Below are positions 1 to 7,232 of a DNA stretch of 64,000 bases, piece after piece. The notes beneath the pieces are model-generated. The model did no database searches and had not been told where the DNA came from. It saw only the letters and a program-made list of their open reading frames with translations. How positions within the stretch are numbered: position 1 is the stretch's first letter; every line of letters starts with the position of its first letter. Where the stretch lies: NCBI RefSeq assembly GCF_004216555.1, contig NZ_SGWQ01000001.1, positions 741,126 to 805,125 on the forward strand, read 5' to 3'. This DNA is from Herbihabitans rhizosphaerae. GTDB taxonomy: Bacteria > Actinomycetota > Actinomycetes > Mycobacteriales > Pseudonocardiaceae. The translations under genes were made by a program, and so were the position numbers.

Positions 1-313
1 CCGGGTCCGGAACGCCGGCCATGGTGCGCGAGAAGACGTAGTGCTCCAGGTGTCGGTAGCCGTTCGCGACACCGTCCTTGAGCGCCATCCGGTAGGAGTT
101 GGCGCCCTCCAGCACGGTGTCGAACACCCTGGGCTCCGCGGTGACGCCGAGCGGCTCACGCAGGTGCGTCGGGATCATCTCCGGGAACTCGGAGATCAGG
201 TAGGCCGCCTCGTCACCGTCCACGCGGAACACGTCGCCGGTCGGGTCCTCGTCGCTGTCCGCCGCGATGAACCCGTCGATGGTCGCCGCCACCAAGTACG
301 TGAGCTTCCGCAT
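1..313 (-). CDS. Dihydrofolate reductase/RibD C-terminal family protein, 3' end cut by the window
   Basis: Reading leftward from ATG at 313, the frame stays open to base 1 (about 104 residues). It begins MRKLTYLVAATIDGFIAADS, the first strand and loop typical of RibD_C/DHFR-like reductases, which bind NADPH and reduce pteridine-like substrates. A later segment (HYVFSRTMAG) fits the family's usual 'YVLSRT' strand. The stop lies outside the window. The gene diverges from the VOC gene at 475. The true substrate is unknown, because most actinobacterial members are uncharacterised. Confidence 0.75.
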   Translation of the reverse strand, partial: MRKLTYLVAATIDGFIAADSDEDPTGDVFRVDGDEAAYLISEFPEMIPTHLREPLGVTAEPRVFDTVLEGANSYRMALKDGVANGYRHLEHYVFSRTMAGVPDP

Positions 314-474
314 GACTGCCTGCCTCTCCATGCTCTCTGACCTGGGCGAACAACTTTTTCGATATTTTTCCGCCGATCATGTCGAAGCGGCCGGCGTGGC
401 TCCGACGTATCCGCGAAACGACGGGAAGCGAACAACTCGTGGACCGTACAACAGACAGCGATCGGAGAAAGATC
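314..474. promoter_or_regulatory. Divergent promoter region with a repeated decamer
   Basis: This 161-bp gap separates the divergent reductase and VOC genes. The decamer GCGAACAACT occurs twice in the same orientation, at 346-355 and 428-437. A shared regulator could use them, but no regulator gene is adjacent and a decamer pair could be chance. Confidence 0.25.
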
Positions 475-930
475 ATGAGCAGCGTGTCCAGCTACCTGTG
501 GTTCGTCGACAACGCCGAGGAGGTCGCGAGCTACTACACCTCGCTGGTGAAGAACTCGAAGGTCACCAGCACCATGCGCGGCGCGGACGGCAAGGTCCTG
601 ATCGTCGAGTTCGAGCTCGACGGCCAGCGGTTCATCGCGCTGAACGGCGGCCCGCACTTCACCCACAGCGAGGCGTTCTCGATCTTCGTACGGGTCGACA
701 CCCAGGACGAGGTCGACCAACTGTGGAACGAGCTGACCTCCAACGGTGGCGAGGAGAGCCAGTGCGGCTGGCTCAAGGACCGCTACGGCGTCTCGTGGCA
801 GATCACCCCGCGCGTCCTGCTGGAGCTGGTCGGCAACGAGGACAAGGTCGTCGCCGAGCGCGCGGCGCAGGCGATGTACAAGATGCGGAAGATCGACATC
901 CAGAAGCTGGTCGACGCGGCGAAGGCCTGA
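475..930 (+). CDS. VOC family protein, PhnB-like (3-dmu-9_3-mt domain)
   Basis: 151 residues. The ATG at 475 follows GGAGAAAGATC, a better ribosome site than the upstream in-frame ATG at 379. The protein opens with a SYLWFVDNAEEVASYY stretch and contains LNGGPHFTHSEAFS and CGWLKDRYGVSWQITP, which are diagnostic of the PhnB / 3-demethylubiquinone methyltransferase-like branch of the vicinal oxygen chelate fold. These proteins bind metal or small molecules, and few have a known reaction. The gene is followed after 33 bp by a DUF1579-like gene in the same direction, so the two are probably co-transcribed. Confidence 0.85.
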   Translation: MSSVSSYLWFVDNAEEVASYYTSLVKNSKVTSTMRGADGKVLIVEFELDGQRFIALNGGPHFTHSEAFSIFVRVDTQDEVDQLWNELTSNGGEESQCGWLKDRYGVSWQITPRVLLELVGNEDKVVAERAAQAMYKMRKIDIQKLVDAAKA

Positions 931-963
931 CCGACTCCCCCACGGACGAGAAAGAAGACGATC

Positions 964-1434
964 ATGGCGAACTCCACCCCCGGCATGCCCACGCCGCACC
1001 CGGCACTGAAGCGGCTCGACCACCTGGTCGGCACCTGGACGATGACCGGCAACCTGATCGGCTCCGACGAGGAGACGATCACCGGAACGGCCACCTACAC
1101 GTGGCTGCCCGGCGGCTTCTTCCTCGTGCAGGAGGTGGAGATCGACTTCGCCGGCATGGTGAACGTGCGGAGCCACGAGCTGATCGGGTACGACCCGGAG
1201 ACGGACACGTTCCCGTCCACGGTGTACTCCAACATGGCGCCCGAGCCGCTGCCGTACCGGTGGACCGTGCGCGAGGACGGATTCTCGATCTCCGTCACGC
1301 ACGGCGTGCTCGACGCGACCTACACCGGCACGTTCAGCGCGGACGGCACGTCGATGTCCGGTGGCTGGCGGCCGAATCCCGGCGCGGACGAGACGGTCAA
1401 CATCTCCTACGACGTCCGTGGGACACGCGCCTGA
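964..1434 (+). CDS. DUF1579-like protein of unknown function
   Basis: 156 residues from ATG 964, preceded by AGAAAGAAGA. The opening HPALKRLDHLVGTWTMTG matches the start of DUF1579-like lipocalin/SRPBCC-type beta-barrels, whose N-terminal helix and 'GxW' strand precede a long meander of strands (TGTATYTWLPGGFFLVQEV, IGYDPETDTF). It probably binds a small hydrophobic ligand or is a stress-related cytosolic protein; no catalytic motif is visible. It is co-directional with the VOC gene and ends before a strong hairpin at 1448. Confidence 0.7.
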   Translation: MANSTPGMPTPHPALKRLDHLVGTWTMTGNLIGSDEETITGTATYTWLPGGFFLVQEVEIDFAGMVNVRSHELIGYDPETDTFPSTVYSNMAPEPLPYRWTVREDGFSISVTHGVLDATYTGTFSADGTSMSGGWRPNPGADETVNISYDVRGTRA

Positions 1435-1447
1435 CCGACGCGCGATG

Positions 1448-1480
1448 GCGAGCCCGGCACGGATCACGTGCCGGGCTCGC
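1448..1480 (+). terminator. Intrinsic terminator-like hairpin
   Basis: A perfect 13-bp stem (GCGAGCCCGGCAC with its complement) and a 7-nt loop lie 14 bp after the stop of the DUF1579-like gene. The tail is poor in T (CGCGTTCTTCC), which is common for GC-rich actinobacterial terminators. Confidence 0.75.
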
Positions 1481-1559
1481 CGCGTTCTTCCCGGAGTGCG
1501 ACGAATTTCGGCCGCGCGGTGAGTCCTAGTGCGTGAACCCCCTTGTGAAAGGAGCACTC

Positions 1560-2333
1560 ATGGACACCGTGACCTCGGCCGACGGCACCACGATCGCCTA
1601 CGAGCGGCTCGGCGACGGCCCGCCCCTGGTCTTCGTCAGCGGCGCGCTGTGCCACCGCGCGGTGACCCGGCAGCACGCCGAGCACCTCGGCCGCTCGTTC
1701 ACCGTGATCAACTACGACCGACGAGGACGCGGCGACAGCGGTGACACCGCGCAGTTCGCGATCGAGCGGGAGGTCGAGGACGTGGCCGCGCTGATCGAGG
1801 CGGCCGGCGGCTCGGCGGCGGTGTACGGCCACTCCTCCGGCGCCGCGCTGGCGTTGCACGCGGCGCGGGACGGGCTGCCGATCACCAGGCTGATCGCGCA
1901 CGAGCCGCCGTTCGCGCCGGAGCAGACCGACGCCGAGCGCGAGGAGCAGCGGCGGGCGAACCAGCGGCTCTACTCGCTGATCGACTCCGGCGACCGGGTC
2001 GGGGCGCTGCGGCTGCACTTCGCCGGCACCGGCATGCCGGCCGAGATCGTCGATCCGATGTGCGAAGACGTTGAGACACAACGGATCGCGCACACGCTGC
2101 GGTACGACTACGCCCAGATCGACGGCTGGGGCGACGATCCGGCGGCGCGGGCCGGCGAGATCAGCGTGCCGACGCTGTTGGTCAACGGCGGCGAGAGTCC
2201 ACAGTGGATGATCGACGTGGCGAAGCGGTTCGCCGACGCGGTGCCGGACGGGCACCACCGGGTGGTCCCCGGCCACGGCCATGTGATCTCGCCGGACGCG
2301 CTCACCCCGGTCGTCGAGGAGTTCCTGCGCTGA
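1560..2333 (+). CDS. Alpha/beta hydrolase
   Basis: 257 residues from ATG 1560, which follows GAAAGGAGCACTC. The upstream in-frame ATG at 1533 has no such site. Standard fold landmarks are present: the oxyanion strand PPLVFVSGALCH, the nucleophile elbow GHSSG (Ser about residue 88) and a C-terminal GHGH with the catalytic His. The acid position after the sixth strand reads VNGGESP, so Glu or a nearby acid must serve as the third triad member. The substrate is unknown. The gene is convergent with the TetR gene, whose stop codon begins 2 bp downstream. Confidence 0.85.
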   Translation: MDTVTSADGTTIAYERLGDGPPLVFVSGALCHRAVTRQHAEHLGRSFTVINYDRRGRGDSGDTAQFAIEREVEDVAALIEAAGGSAAVYGHSSGAALALHAARDGLPITRLIAHEPPFAPEQTDAEREEQRRANQRLYSLIDSGDRVGALRLHFAGTGMPAEIVDPMCEDVETQRIAHTLRYDYAQIDGWGDDPAARAGEISVPTLLVNGGESPQWMIDVAKRFADAVPDGHHRVVPGHGHVISPDALTPVVEEFLR

Positions 2334-2334
2334 C

Positions 2335-3006
2335 CTACCCCACGGGTGGGGGCTCCCACCGCTCCGAGAACAGCTCGTAGCCCGGAGGGTCTCCGGGCAG
2401 CGGGTGCGGTGCCGGGGCGCGGAGGCCGTCGACCGCGATGGCGGTGATTCGGGTTCGCGCGTTCATGGCGGCGTCCAGCAGGTCGGTCCGGCCCTGCTTC
2501 TTGAGCTGCTCGAGCAACGGCGACTTGGCCAGTTGCTCGATCAGCAGCTCCAGGTCGACCTGGGTCACGTCGGGCCGCAGCGCGCCCGAGTCGTGGGCGC
2601 GGTCGACCAGTGCGCGCACCGCGTCGTCGGCGCGCTCGTTCCTGTCCGCCATCTCCGGGGTGACCGCGATCGTGCCGGCGATGGGCGCGAGCGAACCGGA
2701 GGCGAGCCCGATCGCGCTCGTGACGTAGTGCACCAGGCCTGCCCACGGGTCCTCGTGCGCCAACCCCTCCTGCGCGGCGGCGAGATAGTCGCCGAGCACG
2801 ATCGCGACGAGGTGTTGGAACAGCTCCTCTTTGGTCCGGTAGCGCCGATAGAGGGTGCCGATCCCGACGCCGGCACGCTCGGCGATCGCGGCGACCGACG
2901 CGTGTGCCCCGTCCGTGGCGAGCACCTCGCGCGCGGCCTGGAGCACGGCGCGGTCGTTGCGTTCGGCCTCGGCCTGGCGCGGGGCTCTCCGTGCGGGCTT
3001 GCTCAC
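2335..3006 (-). CDS. TetR/AcrR family transcriptional regulator
   Basis: 223 residues. The N-terminal helix-turn-helix is clear: VLQAAREVLATDG, then ASVAAIAERAGVGIGTLYRR as turn and recognition helix, about residues 20-65. The rest is an all-helical ligand domain. It is divergent from two small SnoaL-like genes, and the gap between them holds two related palindromes (3025-3043 and 3063-3079), so it probably represses both itself and that pair. The inducer is unknown. Confidence 0.9.
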   Translation of the reverse strand: MSKPARRAPRQAEAERNDRAVLQAAREVLATDGAHASVAAIAERAGVGIGTLYRRYRTKEELFQHLVAIVLGDYLAAAQEGLAHEDPWAGLVHYVTSAIGLASGSLAPIAGTIAVTPEMADRNERADDAVRALVDRAHDSGALRPDVTQVDLELLIEQLAKSPLLEQLKKQGRTDLLDAAMNARTRITAIAVDGLRAPAPHPLPGDPPGYELFSERWEPPPVG

Positions 3007-3024
3007 TCGGGCATCGTATTCCTT

Positions 3025-3079
3025 GCGGAGCGAATCGCTCCGCGAGTAGCGTCGGCATCAAACGGAGTGATTCGCTCCG
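3025..3079. promoter_or_regulatory. Two operator palindromes for the TetR regulator
   Basis: Site 1 at 3025-3043 is GCGGAGCGA-a-TCGCTCCGC, with perfect 9-bp arms. Site 2 at 3063-3079 is CGGAGTGA-t-TCGCTCCG, 8-bp arms with one mismatch. They share the core CGGAG-N7-CTCCG with centres 37 bp apart and lie between the TetR start (3006) and the ribosome site of the divergent gene at 3101. This is the expected layout for autoregulation plus control of the neighbour. Confidence 0.8.
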
Positions 3080-3100
3080 ATAAGCTGCCAAGGAGATGTC

Positions 3101-3502
3101 ATGAGTCAGAACGAGACGGCCGCCATCCGGCGAACGGTGACCGACGCCGAGCACTACCAGGTCGATCCCGAACCGTTCGTCGCGCTGCACACCAGCGAGG
3201 CGATCATCGTCAACATCGCCGGGCGTCGGGTGCTCGGCCGGGACAAGATCCACGAGGCGATGACTGCCGCGCTGCGAACGCCGCTCGCGCAGGTGCTCAC
3301 CAAGATCGAGATCGAGGACATCCGGTTCGCGAGCCCGGACGTCGCGATCGTGACCTGCGTCAAGCACGTGTCGGACGAGCGCGACACCGCGCCGAAGTCC
3401 GACTCCCTCCCCACGAGAGGCAGTCTCATCTACGTGATGGTGAAAGACGGCGACGACTGGCGAATCGCCTCCGCGCAGACCACGCCGATCGTCGAATCCT
3501 GA
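3101..3502 (+). CDS. SgcJ/EcaC-family (SnoaL-like, NTF2 fold) protein
   Basis: 133 residues from ATG 3101 after AAGGAGATGTC. The pattern (IRRTVTDAEHYQVD, then FVALHTSEAIIVNIAGRRVLGRDKIHEAM) is that of SgcJ/EcaC-type NTF2-fold proteins, small pocket proteins found as hydrolases, isomerases or binding proteins. No decisive catalytic residue set can be named. A second, diverged member of the same family follows immediately, suggesting a duplicated pair under the TetR operator upstream. Confidence 0.75.
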   Translation: MSQNETAAIRRTVTDAEHYQVDPEPFVALHTSEAIIVNIAGRRVLGRDKIHEAMTAALRTPLAQVLTKIEIEDIRFASPDVAIVTCVKHVSDERDTAPKSDSLPTRGSLIYVMVKDGDDWRIASAQTTPIVES

Positions 3503-3511
3503 GGCGTGCCA

Positions 3512-3925
3512 ATGAATTCGACAGCAACCGACGTCGAGTCGATCAAGCAGGTGGTCGCCACCATCGAGCACGCTCAGCAGAACGAACTCGTGGAGGAATT
3601 CGTCGACCTGTTCCGCGCCGACGCGATCTGGACAACCGGTGGCGGCAAGCGTCTCTTCGGCCGCGACGAGATCGCGGCGTTCACCAGACAGGTGCTGCCC
3701 GGAGGGATGACGGGTCTCGCCGTGACACTGGAGGTGGTGCACGTGCTGTTCATCCGAGACGATGTCGCCGCCGTCAAGGTGCGCCAGGTGTACGTGAGCA
3801 CCGACGGCCGCCCGTCGGAATCCGAGGGAGAGGGCACTCCCCTGTTCGTCATGTCCAAGGAGGACGGCCGGTGGCGCCTGGTCGCCTGTCAGAACACCGG
3901 AGTACTCGACCAGAACCCGCATTGA
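3512..3925 (+). CDS. Second SgcJ/EcaC-family (SnoaL-like) protein
   Basis: 137 residues from ATG 3512, with GAGG seven bases upstream (a GTG at 3506 is in frame but lacks a site). It carries the same fold signature as its neighbour: helix IKQVVATIEHAQQNE, then VDLFRADAIWTTGGGKRLFGRDEIAAF. It starts nine bases after the previous stop, so the two are surely one transcript. Its 3' end overlaps the convergent carboxylesterase by 37 bp. The exact reaction is unknown. Confidence 0.75.
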   Translation: MNSTATDVESIKQVVATIEHAQQNELVEEFVDLFRADAIWTTGGGKRLFGRDEIAAFTRQVLPGGMTGLAVTLEVVHVLFIRDDVAAVKVRQVYVSTDGRPSESEGEGTPLFVMSKEDGRWRLVACQNTGVLDQNPH

Positions 3926-5514
3926 TGACTCGTGGCGAAGTCGACGGGCCCGATGCCACCCGGTCCGGGGGCCAGTGACTGTGTGTAGGGCTTGTCGGGG
4001 TGAACTCGCGGCCAGCCTGGGTCACCGGTGTGGGCGAACGCCGTCCAGGAGGCGATCATCGCGTCACCCAGGCGGCGCTGCTCGGCGTTGAGCGCGGGCG
4101 GAGCGTTCCCCGTTCGAATGTCGAACAGGTAGAAGGTCTCCGCCGAGTGGTAGGCGTCGTACGGGTAGCCGACGTCCGGCAGGCTCGGCGGCGCGGTCCG
4201 ATCGGCGAACTCGAACGCGTAGGTCGGCACGTGCCTGGCGGACAGCCGGTTGCGGTCGAAGGTCGGACAGGCGAGCCCGCTGTCGGTGGCCACCGTGACC
4301 CAGGTGCGACTGGGCGGCTCGCCGTCGTCGGTGGCCACCGTGGCCCAGGTGCGACTGGGCGGCTCGCCGTCGCGGAGCGGATAGCGCGCGGCGACCGCGT
4401 CGGCGTGCGTGCCGAACGCCGCGCGCAGGTACTCCCGGTACCGCTCGGCGGTGAGCGGCCGGCCGGCGAGATCGTTGAGCGCCTGCATGTAGGTCACCTC
4501 GTCGCGGGTCGCGCCGGACAGCACTGGCACCTGGTGCGTGCGGCCGGTTTTCAACATCTCGTACGGGTTCTCCGGCAGGGTGCGGCCGCCGTAGGACAGG
4601 CCGGCGAACCGCGTGAAGACGGGCATCAGCCGCTCGGCCGGCAGGCGGCGCAGGCAGGCCGGCGCGTCGGCGGGGTCGGCACAGCCGAGCTCGACCGCGG
4701 TCCTGCGGGCCCGGTCGGTCACGGCGGCGAGCTTCTCCCACGGTGGCACCGAGGGCAGGCCGGGCGCGATCAGGTTCGCCGGAATGTCCTTGGTACAGAA
4801 CGCACTCTGCACGGCGGCGCGATGGAACAGCCCCGCCGCGCCGGGTGCGGCGAGCTGCGCGCACACGCTCTGCCCGCCGGCGGACTGACCGAACAGCGTG
4901 ACGTTGCCGGCGTCTCCGCCGAACGCGTTTGCGTTGCGGCGCACCCAGCGCAGCGCGGCCTGCTGGTCCTCCAGGCCGAAGGCGCCGGAGCCGGGCAGGT
5001 CGGGATGGCCGAAGTTGCCGAAGACGCCGAGCCGGTAGTTGACCGTCACGACGACCACGTCTCCCTGGACGGCCATCCGACGCGGGTCGTACTCGCTGCC
5101 CGAGCCCTCGATGAAGCCGCCGCCGTGCAGCCACACCATGACCGGCTTCGGCCGCGTCGGCTTCGCCGAGTCGGGCACGGTGACGTTGAGGTACAGGCAG
5201 TCCTCGTCGAGGCTGGGCGGTGTCCCGGTGCTCGACGCGTGCTGGGCGCACCAACTGCCCGGCGTGGTCGCGTCCCGGATCCCCGCCCAGGGCGCGCGCG
5301 GCACCGGCGACCTCCACCGCAGGTGTCCGACCGGCGGCGCGGCGAACGGGACCCCGAGGAACTCGCGATACCCGGCGCGGTCGCTGCCCCGCACCGCTCC
5401 CTTGTCGGTCAGCACGACCGTGCCGCCCGTCGGCTCGGCCTCGCCCGGCACGCCGAGCAGCACCGCACCCAGCGCGGCGGCCGCCAGCGCCAGGACTCCC
5501 ACACGTCGAGACAT
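3889..5514 (-). CDS. Secreted type B carboxylesterase/lipase
   Basis: 541 residues from ATG 5514, preceded by AGGTGGGTG; the frame extends to a TTG at 5529 with no good site. The N-terminus is a signal peptide (RRVGVLALAAAALGAVLLG). Family marks in order: EDCLYLNV, MVWLHGGGFIEGS (oxyanion hole), NYRLG, and the nucleophile motif GQSAGG. The acid and His lie in the C-terminal third (a His is seen in YDAYHSAET). A 15-residue segment DGEPPSRTWxTVATD is present twice in tandem. The gene diverges from a TetR gene across operator palindromes, so substrate-induced expression is likely. Confidence 0.9.
   Translation of the reverse strand: MSRRVGVLALAAAALGAVLLGVPGEAEPTGGTVVLTDKGAVRGSDRAGYREFLGVPFAAPPVGHLRWRSPVPRAPWAGIRDATTPGSWCAQHASSTGTPPSLDEDCLYLNVTVPDSAKPTRPKPVMVWLHGGGFIEGSGSEYDPRRMAVQGDVVVVTVNYRLGVFGNFGHPDLPGSGAFGLEDQQAALRWVRRNANAFGGDAGNVTLFGQSAGGQSVCAQLAAPGAAGLFHRAAVQSAFCTKDIPANLIAPGLPSVPPWEKLAAVTDRARRTAVELGCADPADAPACLRRLPAERLMPVFTRFAGLSYGGRTLPENPYEMLKTGRTHQVPVLSGATRDEVTYMQALNDLAGRPLTAERYREYLRAAFGTHADAVAARYPLRDGEPPSRTWATVATDDGEPPSRTWVTVATDSGLACPTFDRNRLSARHVPTYAFEFADRTAPPSLPDVGYPYDAYHSAETFYLFDIRTGNAPPALNAEQRRLGDAMIASWTAFAHTGDPGWPRVHPDKPYTQSLAPGPGGIGPVDFATSHQCGFWSSTPVF
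4282..4371. repeat. 45-bp tandem duplication inside the carboxylesterase gene
   Basis: Two 45-bp units (4282-4326 and 4327-4371) are identical apart from an A/G difference. The unit is 15 codons long, so the reading frame is kept and the protein gains a repeated DGEPPSRTWxTVATD block. This is consistent with a recent slippage or recombination event. Confidence 0.9.
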
Positions 5515-5526
5515 CACCCACCTGAA

Positions 5527-5600
5527 CAATACGTTCGTATTGACTTGCTTGACGGCAAGGTAGCATCACTCGGGATCACAAGGCAATACGAACGTCTCGA
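5527..5600. promoter_or_regulatory. TetR operator pair between esterase and TetR genes
   Basis: CAATACG-tt-CGTATTG at 5527-5542 is a perfect inverted repeat just upstream of the esterase start. A second copy, CAATACG-aa-CGTCTCG, lies at 5584-5599 before the TetR start, with two mismatches in one arm. Two similar sites in a divergent gap are the usual signature of TetR autoregulation. Confidence 0.8.
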
Positions 5601-5615
5601 AAAGGTGGCGCGAGA

Positions 5616-6248
5616 GTGGCCGACGAACACTCCCCGGTACGCGGCGTCGGCGCGGCCCACGACCAGCGCCGCCGAGACATCCTGGAAGCGGTGTTCTCGA
5701 TCGTCGACAGCGCGGGCGCCGATCAGGTCAGCATCCGGCACGTCGCGGAGGCCGCCGGTGTGTCGGTGGGCCGCGTCCAGCACTACTTCCCCAGCAAGGA
5801 CGCGCTGCTGACCGAGGCGTTCGCCGCGATCAACGACCTCGGCACCCGGCGAGTGCAAGAGCGCCTCGCCGCCGAGGGCGCGACCGACGATCCACGGCGC
5901 GCGCTGCACGCGATCCTCGCCGAGCTGATCCCGCACACCGACGAGGACCGCACACTCTTCCGGGTCGCGCAGGCTTTCGAGACCTACGCGCTGACCCGGC
6001 CCAGCCTCAAGGACCGCGTCACCGAGGGCTACGACCAACTCGCCGCGCTTCTCGCACTCCTGCTCCGATCCGCCACCGGCGAGCACGCCACCGAGGGGAG
6101 CCTCCGGCCCGAGGCGCACGCCCTGCTCGCGCTGGCCATCGGGCTCAGCGGGCTCACCCTCACCGGCAACCTCACCCCGCGCGAGGCCGGCCGGATCGTC
6201 ACCACTCACCTCGATGACGCCATCGCCAAGCTGAGCAGCACCCGCTAG
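5616..6248 (+). CDS. TetR family transcriptional regulator
   Basis: 210 residues from GTG 5616, with AAAGGTGGCG upstream. The helix-turn-helix spans about residues 18-62: RRRDILEAVFSIVDSAG, then VSIRHVAEAAGVSVGRVQHYF. The remainder is a helical ligand-binding and dimerisation domain. It diverges from the secreted carboxylesterase and its product probably binds the CAATACG palindromes in between. Its last 4 bp overlap the convergent fibronectin-III gene. Confidence 0.9.
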   Translation: MADEHSPVRGVGAAHDQRRRDILEAVFSIVDSAGADQVSIRHVAEAAGVSVGRVQHYFPSKDALLTEAFAAINDLGTRRVQERLAAEGATDDPRRALHAILAELIPHTDEDRTLFRVAQAFETYALTRPSLKDRVTEGYDQLAALLALLLRSATGEHATEGSLRPEAHALLALAIGLSGLTLTGNLTPREAGRIVTTHLDDAIAKLSSTR

Positions 6249-7165
6249 CAGTCGAACATGATCGCGTTGCTCGGGCCGGAGACGTTGCCGGACGTGTCGA
6301 CGGCCCGGAGCTCGACCTTCGTCGGGCCGCCGGCCACGCAGTACACGATCGTCTCGTCCCCGCCGATGATCCCGTGCTCGGCGAACACGCCGTTCAGGTA
6401 GACGTCGTACAGGATCAGGTTCGGTGCGTCCGCGTTGTCCGTCGACGGCGTCCAGTCCAGCCAGATCTCCGGCGCGCCGCTCTCCGAGGACAGCGTGAGG
6501 TTCGTCGGCGCGGTCGGCGGCACCGTCTCGGTCACCGGCGGCGTGGTCACGGTCAGGACGTTGCTGCGCACCGCGTTGTCCGACGCGTCCTTCGCGGTGA
6601 CCTGGAACGTGTGGGTCGACCCCGGGACCACGTCGAGCAGGGTGTACGCCCCGAGTCCGATCTGGCCGGAGGTCACCGGCGCGCCGTCCATCTCCAGGGT
6701 GTGGAAGACCTGGCTGATGTCGTCCTTGGACGACGTCCAGTTGAGCGAGATCCGCGTCGGGCGCACCGCGACGAGACTGAGCACCGGGGCGGGGCTCGGC
6801 GGCGTGGTGTCCGGTGGCGTGGTGACCGTGACCGCGTTGCTGTCGCCCGACCGGTTTCCGTTCGCGTCGATGGCGTAGACACTGAGCGTGTACGTGTGGT
6901 CGGGGATCAGCAGCGGCCGGGTGAGCGTGGTCTTCGGCGGATCGACGCCGATGCAGCCGGAGAAGTTGTGCTGCACGCAGTACCACCAGTTCGACGAGTT
7001 GTCCCGCGCCGGGTCCCAGGCCAACGAGACGCTGGTCTCCGTCAGCGCCGTGACGCGCAGATTCGTTGGCGTGCCGGGTGCTGAGCGGTCGCGAACCGCA
7101 CCGGCCGGGGCGGCCGACACGAGCAGGGACAAGGCGATTGCGACGACGATCGTTGAGCCACGCAT
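6245..7165 (-). CDS. Secreted fibronectin type III repeat protein
   Basis: 306 residues from ATG 7165, which follows CCGGAGGAG; the frame opens further upstream at 7207 without a site. A Sec signal peptide (TIVVAIALSLLVSAAPAGA) is followed by three FN3-like domains at roughly residues 30-120, 125-210 and 215-306. Each opens with a 'PPxxPTNL' linker and carries an xSxSLxWDPAxDN-type strand and a G-NxSxxSNAV end. There is no catalytic domain, so it is likely an extracellular binding or spacer protein. Such modules in actinomycetes usually accompany glycoside hydrolases, but none is adjacent. Confidence 0.85.
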   Translation of the reverse strand: MRGSTIVVAIALSLLVSAAPAGAVRDRSAPGTPTNLRVTALTETSVSLAWDPARDNSSNWWYCVQHNFSGCIGVDPPKTTLTRPLLIPDHTYTLSVYAIDANGNRSGDSNAVTVTTPPDTTPPSPAPVLSLVAVRPTRISLNWTSSKDDISQVFHTLEMDGAPVTSGQIGLGAYTLLDVVPGSTHTFQVTAKDASDNAVRSNVLTVTTPPVTETVPPTAPTNLTLSSESGAPEIWLDWTPSTDNADAPNLILYDVYLNGVFAEHGIIGGDETIVYCVAGGPTKVELRAVDTSGNVSGPSNAIMFDC

Positions 7166-7232
7166 CGGAACTCCTCCGGCTGAGGCATGACCTGTCGCCG
7201 AAGACAACGCATGCCGGATCCGGCCGGTTCGA

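Noticed and set aside
4000..5811. 603-codon rightward open frame
   Set aside because: Antisense to the carboxylesterase and continuing into the TetR region; composition is a codon-mirror artefact.
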